From Holosporales bacterium (GTDB lineage: Bacteria; Pseudomonadota; Alphaproteobacteria; RUG11792): DNA of 41,092 nucleotides. Shown piece after piece: positions 1 to 8,112 of the stretch. Where the stretch lies: positions 1-41,092 of the forward strand of contig JAISID010000023.1 of NCBI GenBank assembly GCA_031262205.1, written 5' to 3'. Position numbers and translations under genes: made by a program. Under the pieces are notes generated by a model. That model saw nothing but the letters and a program-made list of their open reading frames with translations, was not told where the DNA came from and made no database searches. The number at the start of each line of letters is the position of its first letter. Positions within the stretch are counted from its first letter, which is position 1.

Positions 1-918
1 ATAGAGTATAGACCGGTAGAGGAAGTACCGGCAGAGTTTAGAGGACTTAGTTTCGAGGAGTGTATGCAGCGCATACATGATACCGTGGAAGACATATCCC
101 TCTCTTTGCTCCCGGAAGATTTACAGAAACAGCATATGAACTATCCCCTAAGACTCGCGTCTACAAAAGAGAAAAGTATTAGGGTAAAAATGGGAACAAT
201 TGTAGAAGCAAAACCTGATCTTGCTACCCCCGAGCTTAAAGCCGTTCTAGTTCCTCTTCTACAAGACCCAGACGGCGTAATAGGAAGCGCAGCCAGGGCG
301 TTAGGAGAAATTGTAAAAGCAAATCCTGCTCTTGCTACCCCCGAGCTTAGAGACGCTCTAGTTCCTCTTCTACAAGACCCATATGACGACATAATAGGAA
401 ACGCAACCTGGGCGTTAGGAAAAATTGTAGAAGCAAATCCTGAGCTTGCTACCGAGGAGCTTAGAGACGCTCTAGTTCCTCTTCTACAAGACCCAGACGG
501 CGTAATAGGAAGCGCAGCCAGGGCGTTAGGAGAAATTGTAAAAGCAAATCCTGCTCTTGCTACCCCCGAGCTTAGAGACGCTCTAGAGCATCTTCTACAA
601 GACCAAGCTGCCGGCGTAAGAAGAATCGCAGCCTGGGCGTTAGGAAATATTGTAGAAGCAAAGACTGCTTTTGCTACCGCCGAGCTTAGAGACGCTCTAG
701 TTCCTCTTCTACAAGACCAAGCTGCCGTCGTAAGAGCAAACGCCGCCGGGGCGTTAGGAAAAATTGTAGCAGCAAATCATGCTCTTGCTACCGCCGGGCT
801 TAGAACCGCTCTAGTTCCTCTTCTACAAGACCAAGTTGCCGTCGTAAGAGCAAACGCAGACGAGGTATTGGTGCAAATACACAACTTATTAAGGCCTGAT
901 CTTTTTCCCGCAGATTAG
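1..918 (+). CDS. HEAT-repeat protein, 5'-truncated by window edge
   Basis: The reading frame is open from base 1 through the Met at 64 to the stop at 916-918, so the true start lies outside the window. From base 223 the protein consists of six tandem units of 37-38 residues (starts near 223, 334, 448, 559, 673, 787). Each follows ATxELRxALVPLLQD...ALGxIVxAN, the helix-turn-helix pattern of HEAT/PBS-lyase-like repeats. Units 1 and 3 are almost identical at the DNA level (about 268-345 and 490-570), which points to recent internal duplication. Such solenoids bind proteins. In host-associated bacteria they are often expanded and may act on host partners, but nothing here shows the target. No signal peptide can be judged because the N-terminus is missing. 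Confidence 0.85.
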   Translation: MEYRPVEEVPAEFRGLSFEECMQRIHDTVEDISLSLLPEDLQKQHMNYPLRLASTKEKSIRVKMGTIVEAKPDLATPELKAVLVPLLQDPDGVIGSAARALGEIVKANPALATPELRDALVPLLQDPYDDIIGNATWALGKIVEANPELATEELRDALVPLLQDPDGVIGSAARALGEIVKANPALATPELRDALEHLLQDQAAGVRRIAAWALGNIVEAKTAFATAELRDALVPLLQDQAAVVRANAAGALGKIVAANHALATAGLRTALVPLLQDQVAVVRANADEVLVQIHNLLRPDLFPAD

Positions 919-1228
919 TTCTACAATAGACAGACTTATTAGGGATATATAAATGGATTATTTTATAATGTAAATTCTTAGAAGCTCTCTAGGTATATAA
1001 ATTCTAATTCATCTACTGCGCACTAGGAGATGATTCCCTAGATTTTTATCTGACGGTAGAAAAACTCATATACCAGAAGGACATTTTATGCAAAGCCCTT
1101 TTACATCGGCAGTCTAAGGAAGAAGAAAATTTAAAGATACGATTCAAGCTGCGCAAAGAGAGAGGTTTCTTACCTTACAAGAATCTCTCTTAGATGTGTT
1201 TCCACTCTAAACTAGAAATACGACATCC
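919..1228. other. Intergenic, convergent; two weak hairpins
   Basis: No coding sequence is recognised between the HEAT gene and cvpA, which converge here. A 5-bp stem at 1023-1027/1037-1041 followed by ATTTTTAT could be a weak terminator for the HEAT gene. An imperfect hairpin at about 1157-1192 (TTCTT/AAGAA plus AGAGA/TCTCT) could end cvpA on the minus strand but has a poor T-tail. Confidence 0.35.
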
Positions 1229-2083
1229 TTATTCGTTTACGTCGTCGTATTGATCTAATATCCTGCCCATTTCATTTTTCTGATTCCTAGTCGGCGATTT
1301 ATTTTGTTTTCTCTCGCTAGCAACGCTTTTTTTAGGTTTCAAAGTGGCGAGTTCTTTCGCGGACTGCTCGTTCTTATCAACGTCTACGTCTTCGATAAAC
1401 TCGTTGTCCAAATCCTCTTTAGCCGAAGCATTCCCGCCGTCGACAGCGGTAACCTTGGCGACAATCTTATCGTCAAACCCTTCCTCTATCATATCGTTTA
1501 CGGAATCCGGCGATATATTTTCAATAAGATCGTTTTTAATAAATCCCAAAAGACTTTCTTTTTTCATTTGAGACATGTGAGACAACAGCTTGTCTTGCAA
1601 TTCCTTAGGCATTATAAGAACCATGAAGTTAGATACATTGCCGACAATCGGGCGGAGTTTTGAATCTTCAAGCCATTTTGGAGTATCCGTAAACACGCAT
1701 TGATTTACAACCAAATCTGCGACCGCCAAAATCACGACGGCTCGACCGATCCCAAAAACGCCTCCAAGAGCCTTGTCCGTAACGTTCAACGCGCTCTTTT
1801 TTACAAAGTTCGAACAATAGTAGTTCAAGACGCTAAGAATCGTCAAAAACAGTATAAACAACCCGCACGCCGTCACGAAGTCGGCAATTAGACCGTGTTT
1901 AATATAACTTCTAGTAAAACTTTGGGCGTATGGGAAAGACGAAATCGCTAAATATATACCTCCAACCCATGCTACGACAGAAAGTATTTCCTTAGTCGCT
2001 CCTCGAATCCAACCGATAATAAGAGATAATGCGGCAACGCCTAATATAAATAAATCGACCGCAGAAAAATTAATAGCTTCCAT
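1229..2083 (-). CDS. cvpA: CvpA family membrane protein
   Basis: Inner-membrane protein of the colicin V production (CvpA) family. The N-terminal ~165 residues carry the family pattern: a first helix starting DLFILGVAALSLIIGWIRG, then the conserved G-x2-KE segment before 'VVAWVGGIYLA', and further helices around residues 65-85 and 105-130. At 284 residues it is far longer than the ~160-residue enterobacterial CvpA. The extra C-terminal ~110 residues are hydrophilic and charged (Asp/Glu-rich, then Lys/Arg-rich) and probably cytoplasmic. CvpA is tied to envelope homeostasis and colicin V export in E. coli; its biochemical role is unsettled. It is transcribed alone, divergent from rplU across ~190 bases. 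Confidence 0.88.
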   Translation of the reverse strand: MEAINFSAVDLFILGVAALSLIIGWIRGATKEILSVVAWVGGIYLAISSFPYAQSFTRSYIKHGLIADFVTACGLFILFLTILSVLNYYCSNFVKKSALNVTDKALGGVFGIGRAVVILAVADLVVNQCVFTDTPKWLEDSKLRPIVGNVSNFMVLIMPKELQDKLLSHMSQMKKESLLGFIKNDLIENISPDSVNDMIEEGFDDKIVAKVTAVDGGNASAKEDLDNEFIEDVDVDKNEQSAKELATLKPKKSVASERKQNKSPTRNQKNEMGRILDQYDDVNE

Positions 2084-2200
2084 AGACTTTCGAGTAACTA
2101 TCTCTATTAATATATTATACTAAATCCATACCGTATTCAAATATCGCCTCGCTTCGTAAAATCAGGTTTAGAAAATCCGAATCGCATATTTAAATATTGG

Positions 2201-2229
2201 TTGACTAGCTCTTCTGTTTATGATAAAAA
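2201..2229 (+). promoter_or_regulatory. Possible promoter for rplU-rpmA
   Basis: TTGACT at 2201-2206, then TAAAAA at 2224-2229, with a 17-base spacer, about 45 bases before the rplU start. The -35 match is good and the -10 match modest. Confidence 0.4.
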
Positions 2230-2274
2230 TTAATATTATTTAAAGGTCGCGAAAAACTATTTTAGGATTTAATT

Positions 2275-2601
2275 ATGATTGCCATTGTAAGAAGCGGTGG
2301 AAAACAGTATTGCGTCAAACCAGGAGACGTCTTTAAGGTTGAAAAATTAGAGGCGGAACCAGCATCTGTTATTTCGTTAACAGACGTTTTGCTAACCATA
2401 CCGGACGACGGCTCTAATTCCGTCGGCGTGCCTAAAGAAAATGAGATAGTCGTTTCCGCAGAGGTTTTAAAACACGTTAGAAATAAGAAAGTCATTGTAT
2501 TTAAGAAAAGACGTCGTCATAATTCGAGACGGAAAAACGGACATCGTCAGTGGATGACAGTCCTGAAAGTAACCGAAATATCAGCGGCAAAAACTAATTA
2601 A
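2275..2601 (+). CDS. rplU: 50S ribosomal protein L21
   Basis: Large-subunit protein L21, which binds 23S rRNA. The 108-residue product begins MIAIVRSGGKQYCVKPGDVF, close to the family N-terminus (x-AVIxTGGKQYRVxxGD), and has the basic centre KKVIVFKKRRRHNSRRKNGHRQ typical of L21 ('KxRRKxxRrxxGHRQ'). Its length is normal. It is followed after 11 bases by rpmA, the conserved rplU-rpmA pair. The obgE gene that often follows is absent here. Confidence 0.96.
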   Translation: MIAIVRSGGKQYCVKPGDVFKVEKLEAEPASVISLTDVLLTIPDDGSNSVGVPKENEIVVSAEVLKHVRNKKVIVFKKRRRHNSRRKNGHRQWMTVLKVTEISAAKTN

Positions 2602-2612
2602 AGGAGAAAGGT

Positions 2613-2876
2613 ATGGCGACAAAAAAAGCTGGCGGTAGTTCTAGAAACGGCAGAGATTCAATTGGAAGAAGACTTGGGGTTAAAAGATACGGCGGACAAA
2701 GCGTATTGGCTGGAACGATAATCGTTAGACAAAGAGGAACAAAATTCGGCGTATGCGACAATGTCGGGCTTGGTCGGGATCATACTATATACGCATTAGT
2801 CGACGGGCTTGTCTTCTTTAAAAGCGGCAAAAAAGGGAAAACTTACGTCGGCGTATCGCCCTTAACGTTAAATTAA
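2613..2876 (+). CDS. rpmA: 50S ribosomal protein L27
   Basis: Large-subunit protein L27, whose N-terminus reaches towards the peptidyl-transferase centre. The 87-residue protein starts MATKKAGGSSRNGRDSIGRR and contains the diagnostic VLAGTIIVRQRGTKF block. A clear Shine-Dalgarno (AAAGGAG) sits 6 bases before the ATG. It is cotranscribed with rplU. The N-terminal form lacks the cleavable extension seen in Firmicutes. Confidence 0.97.
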   Translation: MATKKAGGSSRNGRDSIGRRLGVKRYGGQSVLAGTIIVRQRGTKFGVCDNVGLGRDHTIYALVDGLVFFKSGKKGKTYVGVSPLTLN

Positions 2877-2917
2877 AATCATTAAATATCTCTAAAAACT
2901 TCGCTTGAGAAAAAATA

Positions 2918-2961
2918 GCGTATGTTGTCGTCATACTTCGTTAAACATATACGCTTTGCTT
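2918..2961 (+). terminator. Possible terminator after rpmA
   Basis: Inverted repeat GCGTAT (2918-2923) / ATACGC (2949-2954), extended by GTT/AAC with a small bulge, followed by TTTGCTT. The T-tail is short, so termination is plausible only. Confidence 0.35.
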
Positions 2962-3028
2962 AATGTAGATTATTTAGGGCAATGTATCTTATAATAATAG
3001 TTGATACCTGAGCTTATAAGCGGTAAAG

Positions 3029-3574
3029 ATGAATATTGAAGAAAAGCAGGATATTCGTAACAGTAATCCGCAAGAAAATATTGGAAAACTTAAACAAGTA
3101 CTTTTATATATCCTAGAAAAAGTTGGAGCAAAACCTAATGTCGGAAAGACGGTTTTATTCAAATTGTTATATTTCATTGATTGCGATTATTACGAATTGT
3201 ATGAAGAACAATTAATGGGATTAAGATATGTAAAAAAACAATTTGGTCCATTCCCTCTAATCTTCGATGAAACAATAAAGGAAATGAAGGAAATGGGACA
3301 ATTAGAAGAAATCGATATTCCTTACTATGATAAAAAACAGACAAGGTATTTTCCTCTTGTATCCTCGGACCCAGATATGTTAACAGCCCAAGAAGTTAAC
3401 CATATAGATGAAGTTTTAAAAAAACATTCGGACAAAACCGCCGTAGAAATTTCAGACTTTTCACATAAAGATATACCCTGGATTAGCACAAAAGAAGGAG
3501 AAACCCTAGACTACGAAGGAGTGTTTTATAGGAATGAGTCTACGTCTGTAAGGACATATCCAGATGAAATATAA
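3029..3574 (+). CDS. Panacea-domain (DUF4065/SocA-like) antitoxin
   Basis: 181-residue protein of the Panacea/DUF4065 family, a domain known as an antitoxin partner for many unrelated toxins and found in the Caulobacter SocA adaptor. Visible family features are the helix 'LLYILEKVG', the block KTVLFKLLYFIDCDYYE (usual form KLLYxxDxxx), the 'LRYVKKQFGPFP' segment (family: xY.kxxyGPvp), and the terminal 'SDFSHKDIPWI' (family: lSHxxxxW). It overlaps the next gene by 11 bases, the usual antitoxin-toxin arrangement. The downstream toxin is frameshifted, so this antitoxin may now be an orphan. Two more Panacea genes lie in the window with low mutual similarity. Confidence 0.88.
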   Translation: MNIEEKQDIRNSNPQENIGKLKQVLLYILEKVGAKPNVGKTVLFKLLYFIDCDYYELYEEQLMGLRYVKKQFGPFPLIFDETIKEMKEMGQLEEIDIPYYDKKQTRYFPLVSSDPDMLTAQEVNHIDEVLKKHSDKTAVEISDFSHKDIPWISTKEGETLDYEGVFYRNESTSVRTYPDEI

Positions 3575-4000
3575 AACGACATCTGAATTTAATAAGGACT
3601 TTAAAACATTACGTAAAAAATATAAGACTCTCGAATCTGATTTCGAAACAATGAAAAAACAACTGCTAGAAACTTATTTTGAACAGCGTATTCAACCGTC
3701 TCACAAGGCGCTAGTGTGTTTAAGTCGTTTCGACAATTGCGCGTTATATAAAGTAAGAAGTTTCGCATGTAAATCTTTAAAGGGAACATCAAAAAATTCA
3801 GGCATTAGAGTACAACTTTAAGGCAAGAAACGCCGCTCCAGTATTTCGCGATAAGTTGACTTCGTCCTTATTTGGGTTCATACATATTTTCTCATCAAAA
3901 AATTGAAAATAATACAATTGATTTCATTGAAATTTACTACAAGGGCGATAAAGAAAAGGAAAATGAAGAACGTATAAAAGAATATCTAAAAATAATTTAA
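3564..4000 (+). pseudogene. RelE/HigB-like toxin, frameshifted
   Basis: The ATG overlaps the antitoxin stop region. The first frame gives 85 residues that include the toxin-like core SLKGTSKNSGIRV (family: SLKGRxxxSGIRVIY) and then stops at 3821. A second frame (about 3811-3870) reads YNFKARNAAPVFRDKL. A third frame (about 3863-4000) reads IDFIEIYYKGDKEKENEE and ends RIKEYLKII, the usual C-terminal signature of these small RelE-superfamily mRNA-cleaving toxins. Two frame changes are therefore needed to restore a ~145-residue protein. It is read as a dead toxin beside an intact antitoxin. Sequencing error is possible but less likely with two shifts. Confidence 0.7.
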
Positions 4001-4040
4001 CAAATATTATTCATAAGATGCTAATAGTAACTTCTCTCTT

Positions 4041-5747
4041 TCACCTATTCTCTTTTTCTCTCTCAAGGCTTTTATTAGTAAAGTACTGCTGAACCATACT
4101 AATTATATTGCTTATGGTCCAATATATAACGACTGCGACTGGGAACGACGAGCATATATATGTAAACATAATCGGCAGGATGAGCATCATGTTTTCCTGC
4201 ATCCTCTGCTCGCTTGTTTTCTCCGCATTTTTATCGCTCGAAGTCGTAAGTTTTTGTTGTAGGAACATCGACAAGCCCATGATCAAAGGCCAAACGCCTA
4301 TTTGTAGAAAACTCGGAGGAGTCCAATCAATAAGACCAAATAAATTGAAAACGTACAGTCTATCGGGAGCCGATAAGTCTTGAATCCATCCGAACAACGG
4401 AGCGTGTCGCATTTGAATGCTTACAAAAAACACCTTATAAAGGCAAAAGAAAATAGGAGCCTGCAGCAGCATCGGCAAACAACCGGACATTGGAGAAATT
4501 TGTTCTTTCTTATAAAGAGCCATAAGCTCTTGATTCATTCTCATCTTATCGTGAGCGTACAGTTTCTGAAGATTGGATATTTTAGGCCGCATCTCTTTCA
4601 TCTTAGCGACCGACTTAAATGACTTTTTAACAAGAGGATAAGTCAACACCTTAAACAACAACGTCAAAATTAGCACGACTAATCCCATGTTAGAGAAAAC
4701 CTTAGCCAATACGTCCATAAAGTAAATTAAAGGTTTCGTTATCATAAAGAACCAGCCAAAATCAATTGCCATATCAAATTTGTAAAGATTCAACTGATCT
4801 CCATATCCCTTTAAAATACCGATGTCTTTAGGTCCTGTGAAAAGCAAATAATTTAATTCTGCAACCGAATCGGGAGCCACGTCTATATCGTTTTTAGTAT
4901 TTGTCGAAATCTTAAACGACTCGCCGCTAATTTTCGAATAAGAAACAAAAGAGTCTTTATCTTTATTTATAACGGAACAAAGCCAGTATATATCGGCGTA
5001 GCCAAACCAATCGGATTTGCTTAATTTTGTTTCTCCTTCGACGTCTTTGTATTTTATTTCTTCTATCTTCTCATACGCATTGCCAACAAGGCCTTCATGA
5101 ACGACCGCATAGTTATTAACCTGCGGATTAGTTCGAACTAAGTTGCTGTTCGCGGATATTTTAACGTTCTTGTCGGAGACGTTTATTATTTTATCGGTTA
5201 TATTTATAAGATATCCGTCGTCGAGCGATATCGTTCTCTCTATAATTATTCCATTTTGCGTTTGAGTCTTAAGAGTTACCTTTTGCCGATTGCCTTCAAA
5301 ATTCTCCGCAACCCAAACCGTCTTTTCCGACAACGCCTCGTTATTCGTTTTGTCGTTATATAATATCTCGTAGAAGAATTCTGAAAAAGTATTTCTAGGA
5401 GTTAATAACATAACGCTTTCGCTGTCTTTTTCAGTAGTCTGCTTGTAGTCCTTCAGCACGACTTCGTCTATTATTCCGCCGTTAAGGTCTATGGAACCCG
5501 TCATATGAGAATTTTCAATCGAGACTCTAGAATCCTTCGATACGGCGTCTTTTACTGAAATTTCTTTTCGAGTAGTTTCTTCATTTTTTAGCGGAAGCGC
5601 CCTACTCTCTTCCGTTTTTTTAGTCTCTTCCGCTTCCGGCTTCCGCTCGTTGAAAAAATAACTATATCCAAACATGACGGCCATAAACAAAACTATGGCG
5701 ATTATAAAATTCCTATTGTTCGATTGTTCGTTGTTATCAAACGCCAT
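4041..5747 (-). CDS. yidC: Membrane protein insertase YidC
   Basis: YidC/Oxa1 insertase of the inner membrane; it inserts and folds membrane proteins alone or with SecYEG. About 568 residues, the normal Gram-negative size. TM1 is near residues 13-32 (FIIAIVLFMAVMFGYSYFF). A large periplasmic beta-rich domain follows (~60-345). The conserved Oxa1 core starts around residue 350 and includes MKEMRPKISNLQKLY, the amphipathic 'KKEQISPMSGCLPMLLQAPIF' segment and the last helices with 'MMLILPIMFTYI'. ATG at 5747 is preferred over the adjacent GTG at 5750. It lies 15 bases downstream of yidD on the same strand, the usual yidD-yidC order, although rnpA and rpmH are not adjacent. Confidence 0.96.
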   Translation of the reverse strand: MAFDNNEQSNNRNFIIAIVLFMAVMFGYSYFFNERKPEAEETKKTEESRALPLKNEETTRKEISVKDAVSKDSRVSIENSHMTGSIDLNGGIIDEVVLKDYKQTTEKDSESVMLLTPRNTFSEFFYEILYNDKTNNEALSEKTVWVAENFEGNRQKVTLKTQTQNGIIIERTISLDDGYLINITDKIINVSDKNVKISANSNLVRTNPQVNNYAVVHEGLVGNAYEKIEEIKYKDVEGETKLSKSDWFGYADIYWLCSVINKDKDSFVSYSKISGESFKISTNTKNDIDVAPDSVAELNYLLFTGPKDIGILKGYGDQLNLYKFDMAIDFGWFFMITKPLIYFMDVLAKVFSNMGLVVLILTLLFKVLTYPLVKKSFKSVAKMKEMRPKISNLQKLYAHDKMRMNQELMALYKKEQISPMSGCLPMLLQAPIFFCLYKVFFVSIQMRHAPLFGWIQDLSAPDRLYVFNLFGLIDWTPPSFLQIGVWPLIMGLSMFLQQKLTTSSDKNAEKTSEQRMQENMMLILPIMFTYICSSFPVAVVIYWTISNIISMVQQYFTNKSLEREKENR

Positions 5748-5762
5748 CACTTATACTTTCTT

Positions 5763-5984
5763 TTACGGGACCGGATCATATCCGCAATTTTTATATTTTC
5801 CAAATCCAGGTCTGCATTTAATCACTCTTTTGAATGATAATATACTCCCCTTTAAAGCTCCATATTTTTTTATGGCTTCCACAGCGTAAGCGGAACAAGA
5901 GGGTATAAATCTACAATGCGGCTTTCTAAAAGCGGCCGAGGCTTGGTAGATCTTAATTAGAAAAATCAAAAAACGTTTAAACAT
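5763..5984 (-). CDS. yidD: Membrane protein insertion efficiency factor YidD
   Basis: Small protein of the YidD family that assists YidC-dependent insertion. The 73 residues contain the family signature CRFIPSCSAYAVEAIKKYGA, preceded by an N-terminal amphipathic helix (MFKRFLIFLIKIYQ) and followed by RVIKCRPGFGKYKNCGYDPVP (family: RLxRCxPxxxGGxDPVP). It sits directly upstream of yidC, consistent with coexpression. Confidence 0.95.
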   Translation of the reverse strand: MFKRFLIFLIKIYQASAAFRKPHCRFIPSCSAYAVEAIKKYGALKGSILSFKRVIKCRPGFGKYKNCGYDPVP

Positions 5985-6012
5985 AATTCTTACGACTTTC
6001 TATCCACAAATG

Positions 6013-6048
6013 TTCCCGCATAGGCTTTTTTCGTATGCAATGCGGGAA
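6013..6048 (-). terminator. Perfect hairpin downstream of upp
   Basis: TTCCCGCAT (6013-6021) and ATGCGGGAA (6040-6048) form a perfect 9-bp stem with an 18-base loop, between the upp stop and the yidD start. There is no clear U-tail in the minus direction, so it may be a transcript-stabilising or attenuating hairpin rather than a full terminator. Confidence 0.5.
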
Positions 6049-6074
6049 TATCATTTCTCCATAGTCAAATTTAA

Positions 6075-6845
6075 TTACTTCGAAGGAGCAAAATTAAAAT
6101 ACCTATCGCCGGCGTCTCCCAACCCCGGGACTATGTAGCCTTTGTCGTTCAGCTTCTCGTCTACGGCAGCCGTTACTATCCTCGCTTTCGGGAATGTTTT
6201 GAATATTTTTTCGATCCCTTCAGGAGCGCTAATTACGCACAAAACCGTTATATTTTCTTCCTTGATTCCTTTGTCGACATACTGCTTAATCGATTCGCAA
6301 ATACTGCCTCCCGTCGCAAGCATCGGATCAAGTATGTAAACTCTGATATCCGAGACGTCTTTCCTCTTTTTAAAATCTGGCAACGTATTGTAATACCAAT
6401 GAGGCTTAAGAGTATCCTCGTCCCTATACATTCCTAAATGATGGATTTCAGCGTGCGGCGCGATCTTTTCCGCAACATGAGACATTCCAAGAGCCGCCCT
6501 TAAAATCGTCACAAAAAAGACGCCTTTCGTCCTGTCTATACATTTACATTCCGCCTTCCCTACCGGAGTGCGTACGGCAACCGTTTTCATCGGCAAGTTT
6601 TTAACCGCTTCATAAATCAATTGTCTTGCAATTTCGTCCATGGATTCTCTAAAAACAAACGGTTTCGTCCTCTTGTCCCTTATTATTCTTAAGCGATCAA
6701 AAACTATAGGATTATCAAGAATTTCTAATTTTCCCTTTGAAGCGACAACTTTAGCGGTAGTTTTAGAGTCGGCTAAAGATACTGTAGAACCTGCCGCTAA
6801 GAAAACGCTTCCGATTAACATAACTGAACATAAAAATCTTTTCAT
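6075..6845 (-). CDS. upp: Uracil phosphoribosyltransferase with N-terminal signal peptide
   Basis: UPRTase makes UMP and PPi from uracil and PRPP (pyrimidine salvage). The PRPP loop is YILDPMLATGGSICESI, the uracil site is YIVPGLGDAGDRYFN, and the substrate-side blocks VTILRAALGMSHVAEKI and HHLGMYRDEDTLKPHWYY are intact, so the enzyme looks active. Unusually, the family start ('LEILDNPIVFDRLRIIRDKRT') is preceded by ~35 residues beginning MKRFLCSVMLIGSVFLAAGS and ending VSLA-DSK. This has a basic n-region, a hydrophobic core and an SLA cleavage site, i.e. a Sec signal peptide. No ATG, GTG or TTG lies between this segment and the enzyme domain, so no leaderless form is evident. The length of 256 residues compares with ~210 for normal UPRTase. 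Export is inferred from sequence only. Confidence 0.92.
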   Translation of the reverse strand: MKRFLCSVMLIGSVFLAAGSTVSLADSKTTAKVVASKGKLEILDNPIVFDRLRIIRDKRTKPFVFRESMDEIARQLIYEAVKNLPMKTVAVRTPVGKAECKCIDRTKGVFFVTILRAALGMSHVAEKIAPHAEIHHLGMYRDEDTLKPHWYYNTLPDFKKRKDVSDIRVYILDPMLATGGSICESIKQYVDKGIKEENITVLCVISAPEGIEKIFKTFPKARIVTAAVDEKLNDKGYIVPGLGDAGDRYFNFAPSK

Positions 6846-7037
6846 CTTAAATTTTCGATCCCATCTTGGTTTTATATAAGTTCATAATACGCTAATTCCA
6901 ATCCCTATTTCAAGAACGTTAAAAACTACCGTCGCATTTCCGATAGTCCAAATCCAACCGCATAAGAAAAAAAAAAGAAGAAAAAGAAGTTGACGGAGAG
7001 AAAACATATAAAGGAGAATAAAAGGGAAAGGAATGGG

Positions 7038-7616
7038 ATGAGAGTAATAACGAAGGGCATACGATTTAACGTAGATCAAGGAAAAGCTCTTGAAACCATC
7101 GTATATATCTCCAATAAAGTAAAACATGGAATTTCCCATTACCATGTGATGAAAACAATATTCTTTGCAGATAAAGAACACCTAAATAAATACGGCAGAC
7201 CGATAATAGGAGACAGGTATATAAAAATGCCGCATGGACCGGTTCCTTCAACTGTTTACGACATTATCAAAATGGATACCGAATGGTTAGAGCCAGGCAT
7301 TTTTGATAAAGCGAGAGAAGCATTAGAAATTATCCAAGAAATTGATAAACCAAAAATAAGATTAATCTTCTCCAAAAGAGATGCAAATCCTGATTGGTTT
7401 TCCGAATCTGATTTAGAGTGTTTAGATTCTAGTTTCGATTTCTGCAAAGACAAAACATTTGAAGAGTTAGAGGAAATTTCTCATAAGGAGTCGGCGTGGA
7501 AAAGAGCTAAAGACAAAAAAACAATGGATTATGCTTTAATGTTAGACGACGATAATCCCATGAAAAACGGAATAATTGAAGACCTTAAAGAAACCTCAAT
7601 ATTCATGATATTTTAG
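7038..7616 (+). CDS. Panacea-domain (DUF4065) antitoxin-like protein
   Basis: Second Panacea-family protein, about 192 residues from ATG 7038. This start has an AAGGA ribosome site 6 bases upstream; an earlier ATG at 6990 would add a Lys/Arg-rich 16-residue tail and has no comparable site. Family features are ALETIVYISNKVKHGISHYH, VMKTIFFADKEHLNKYGRP (family: KllyxaDxxhlxxyGrp), DRYIKMPHGPVPSTVYDI and the terminal SHKESAWKRA. This matches the subgroup usually paired with a small toxin just downstream. One base separates its stop from the next start, and that partner is frameshifted. Confidence 0.85.
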   Translation: MRVITKGIRFNVDQGKALETIVYISNKVKHGISHYHVMKTIFFADKEHLNKYGRPIIGDRYIKMPHGPVPSTVYDIIKMDTEWLEPGIFDKAREALEIIQEIDKPKIRLIFSKRDANPDWFSESDLECLDSSFDFCKDKTFEELEEISHKESAWKRAKDKKTMDYALMLDDDNPMKNGIIEDLKETSIFMIF

Positions 7617-7617
7617 A

Positions 7618-8015
7618 ATGAATTATCCTAAAATCAGCGGAGTTTACTTTTTTAAGAAATGTCAAGAATCCATATCTCTTAAAGATAAATTGCAATTTAC
7701 ATACATTCAAAGCTCCTGTTTTTCTATTTCATTAATTCGGTCGAGGAAGGGAAAAGACCCTACAAACATGAGAAAGAAAGCGTTTTATTTATCGAGCCTA
7801 AACAAATCCAATGCCTTTCTCACTCCTCTTACGTCAACGTTTCAAAACTAATAAAAATTGATATGAGTCGATATCCAAATATGGAAGAAGAACGCTTAAT
7901 ATCTAAAGACCTATTACTAGAAACATTTGAAAAAGCTATTTCAAATAAGAGGTTGAAAAGAGAACTAAAAGAACATATTCAAAATGTTCTAAATGAATTA
8001 AAACACGATAATTAA
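7618..8015 (+). pseudogene. Frameshifted partner (toxin candidate) of the second Panacea gene
   Basis: Starts one base after the antitoxin stop. The first frame codes MNYPKISGVYFFKKCQESIS and onward to about 7700, then becomes unlike a protein. A second frame, open from 7683, carries a convincing continuation: LLFFYFINSVEEGKRPYKHE, ESVLFIEPKQIQCLSHSSYV, NVSKLIKIDM, and a helical C-terminus ending at 8015. One frameshift near 7700 would restore about 130 residues. The SYVNVSKLIKID stretch recalls SH3-barrel (PemK/MazF-type) toxins, but that assignment is weak. The position in the operon is the main reason to call it a toxin. Confidence 0.55.
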
Positions 8016-8112
8016 CCTACAACCATGTCCTCCAACACGAGAAAAAGCTCCGAGCAATCCATGGCGACAAAAATAAAGAATTTCCTAGAGTAATGCGGGA
8101 AGAGCTCCCTTG

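Noticed and set aside
223..891. Regular ~112-bp DNA repeats, considered as a CRISPR-like or satellite array
   Set aside because: The repeats are in frame and code for HEAT units with amino-acid-level conservation and no spacers.
2262..2495. Minus-strand frame across rplU
   Set aside because: Antisense shadow of a certain ribosomal protein gene, with no ribosome site or family match.
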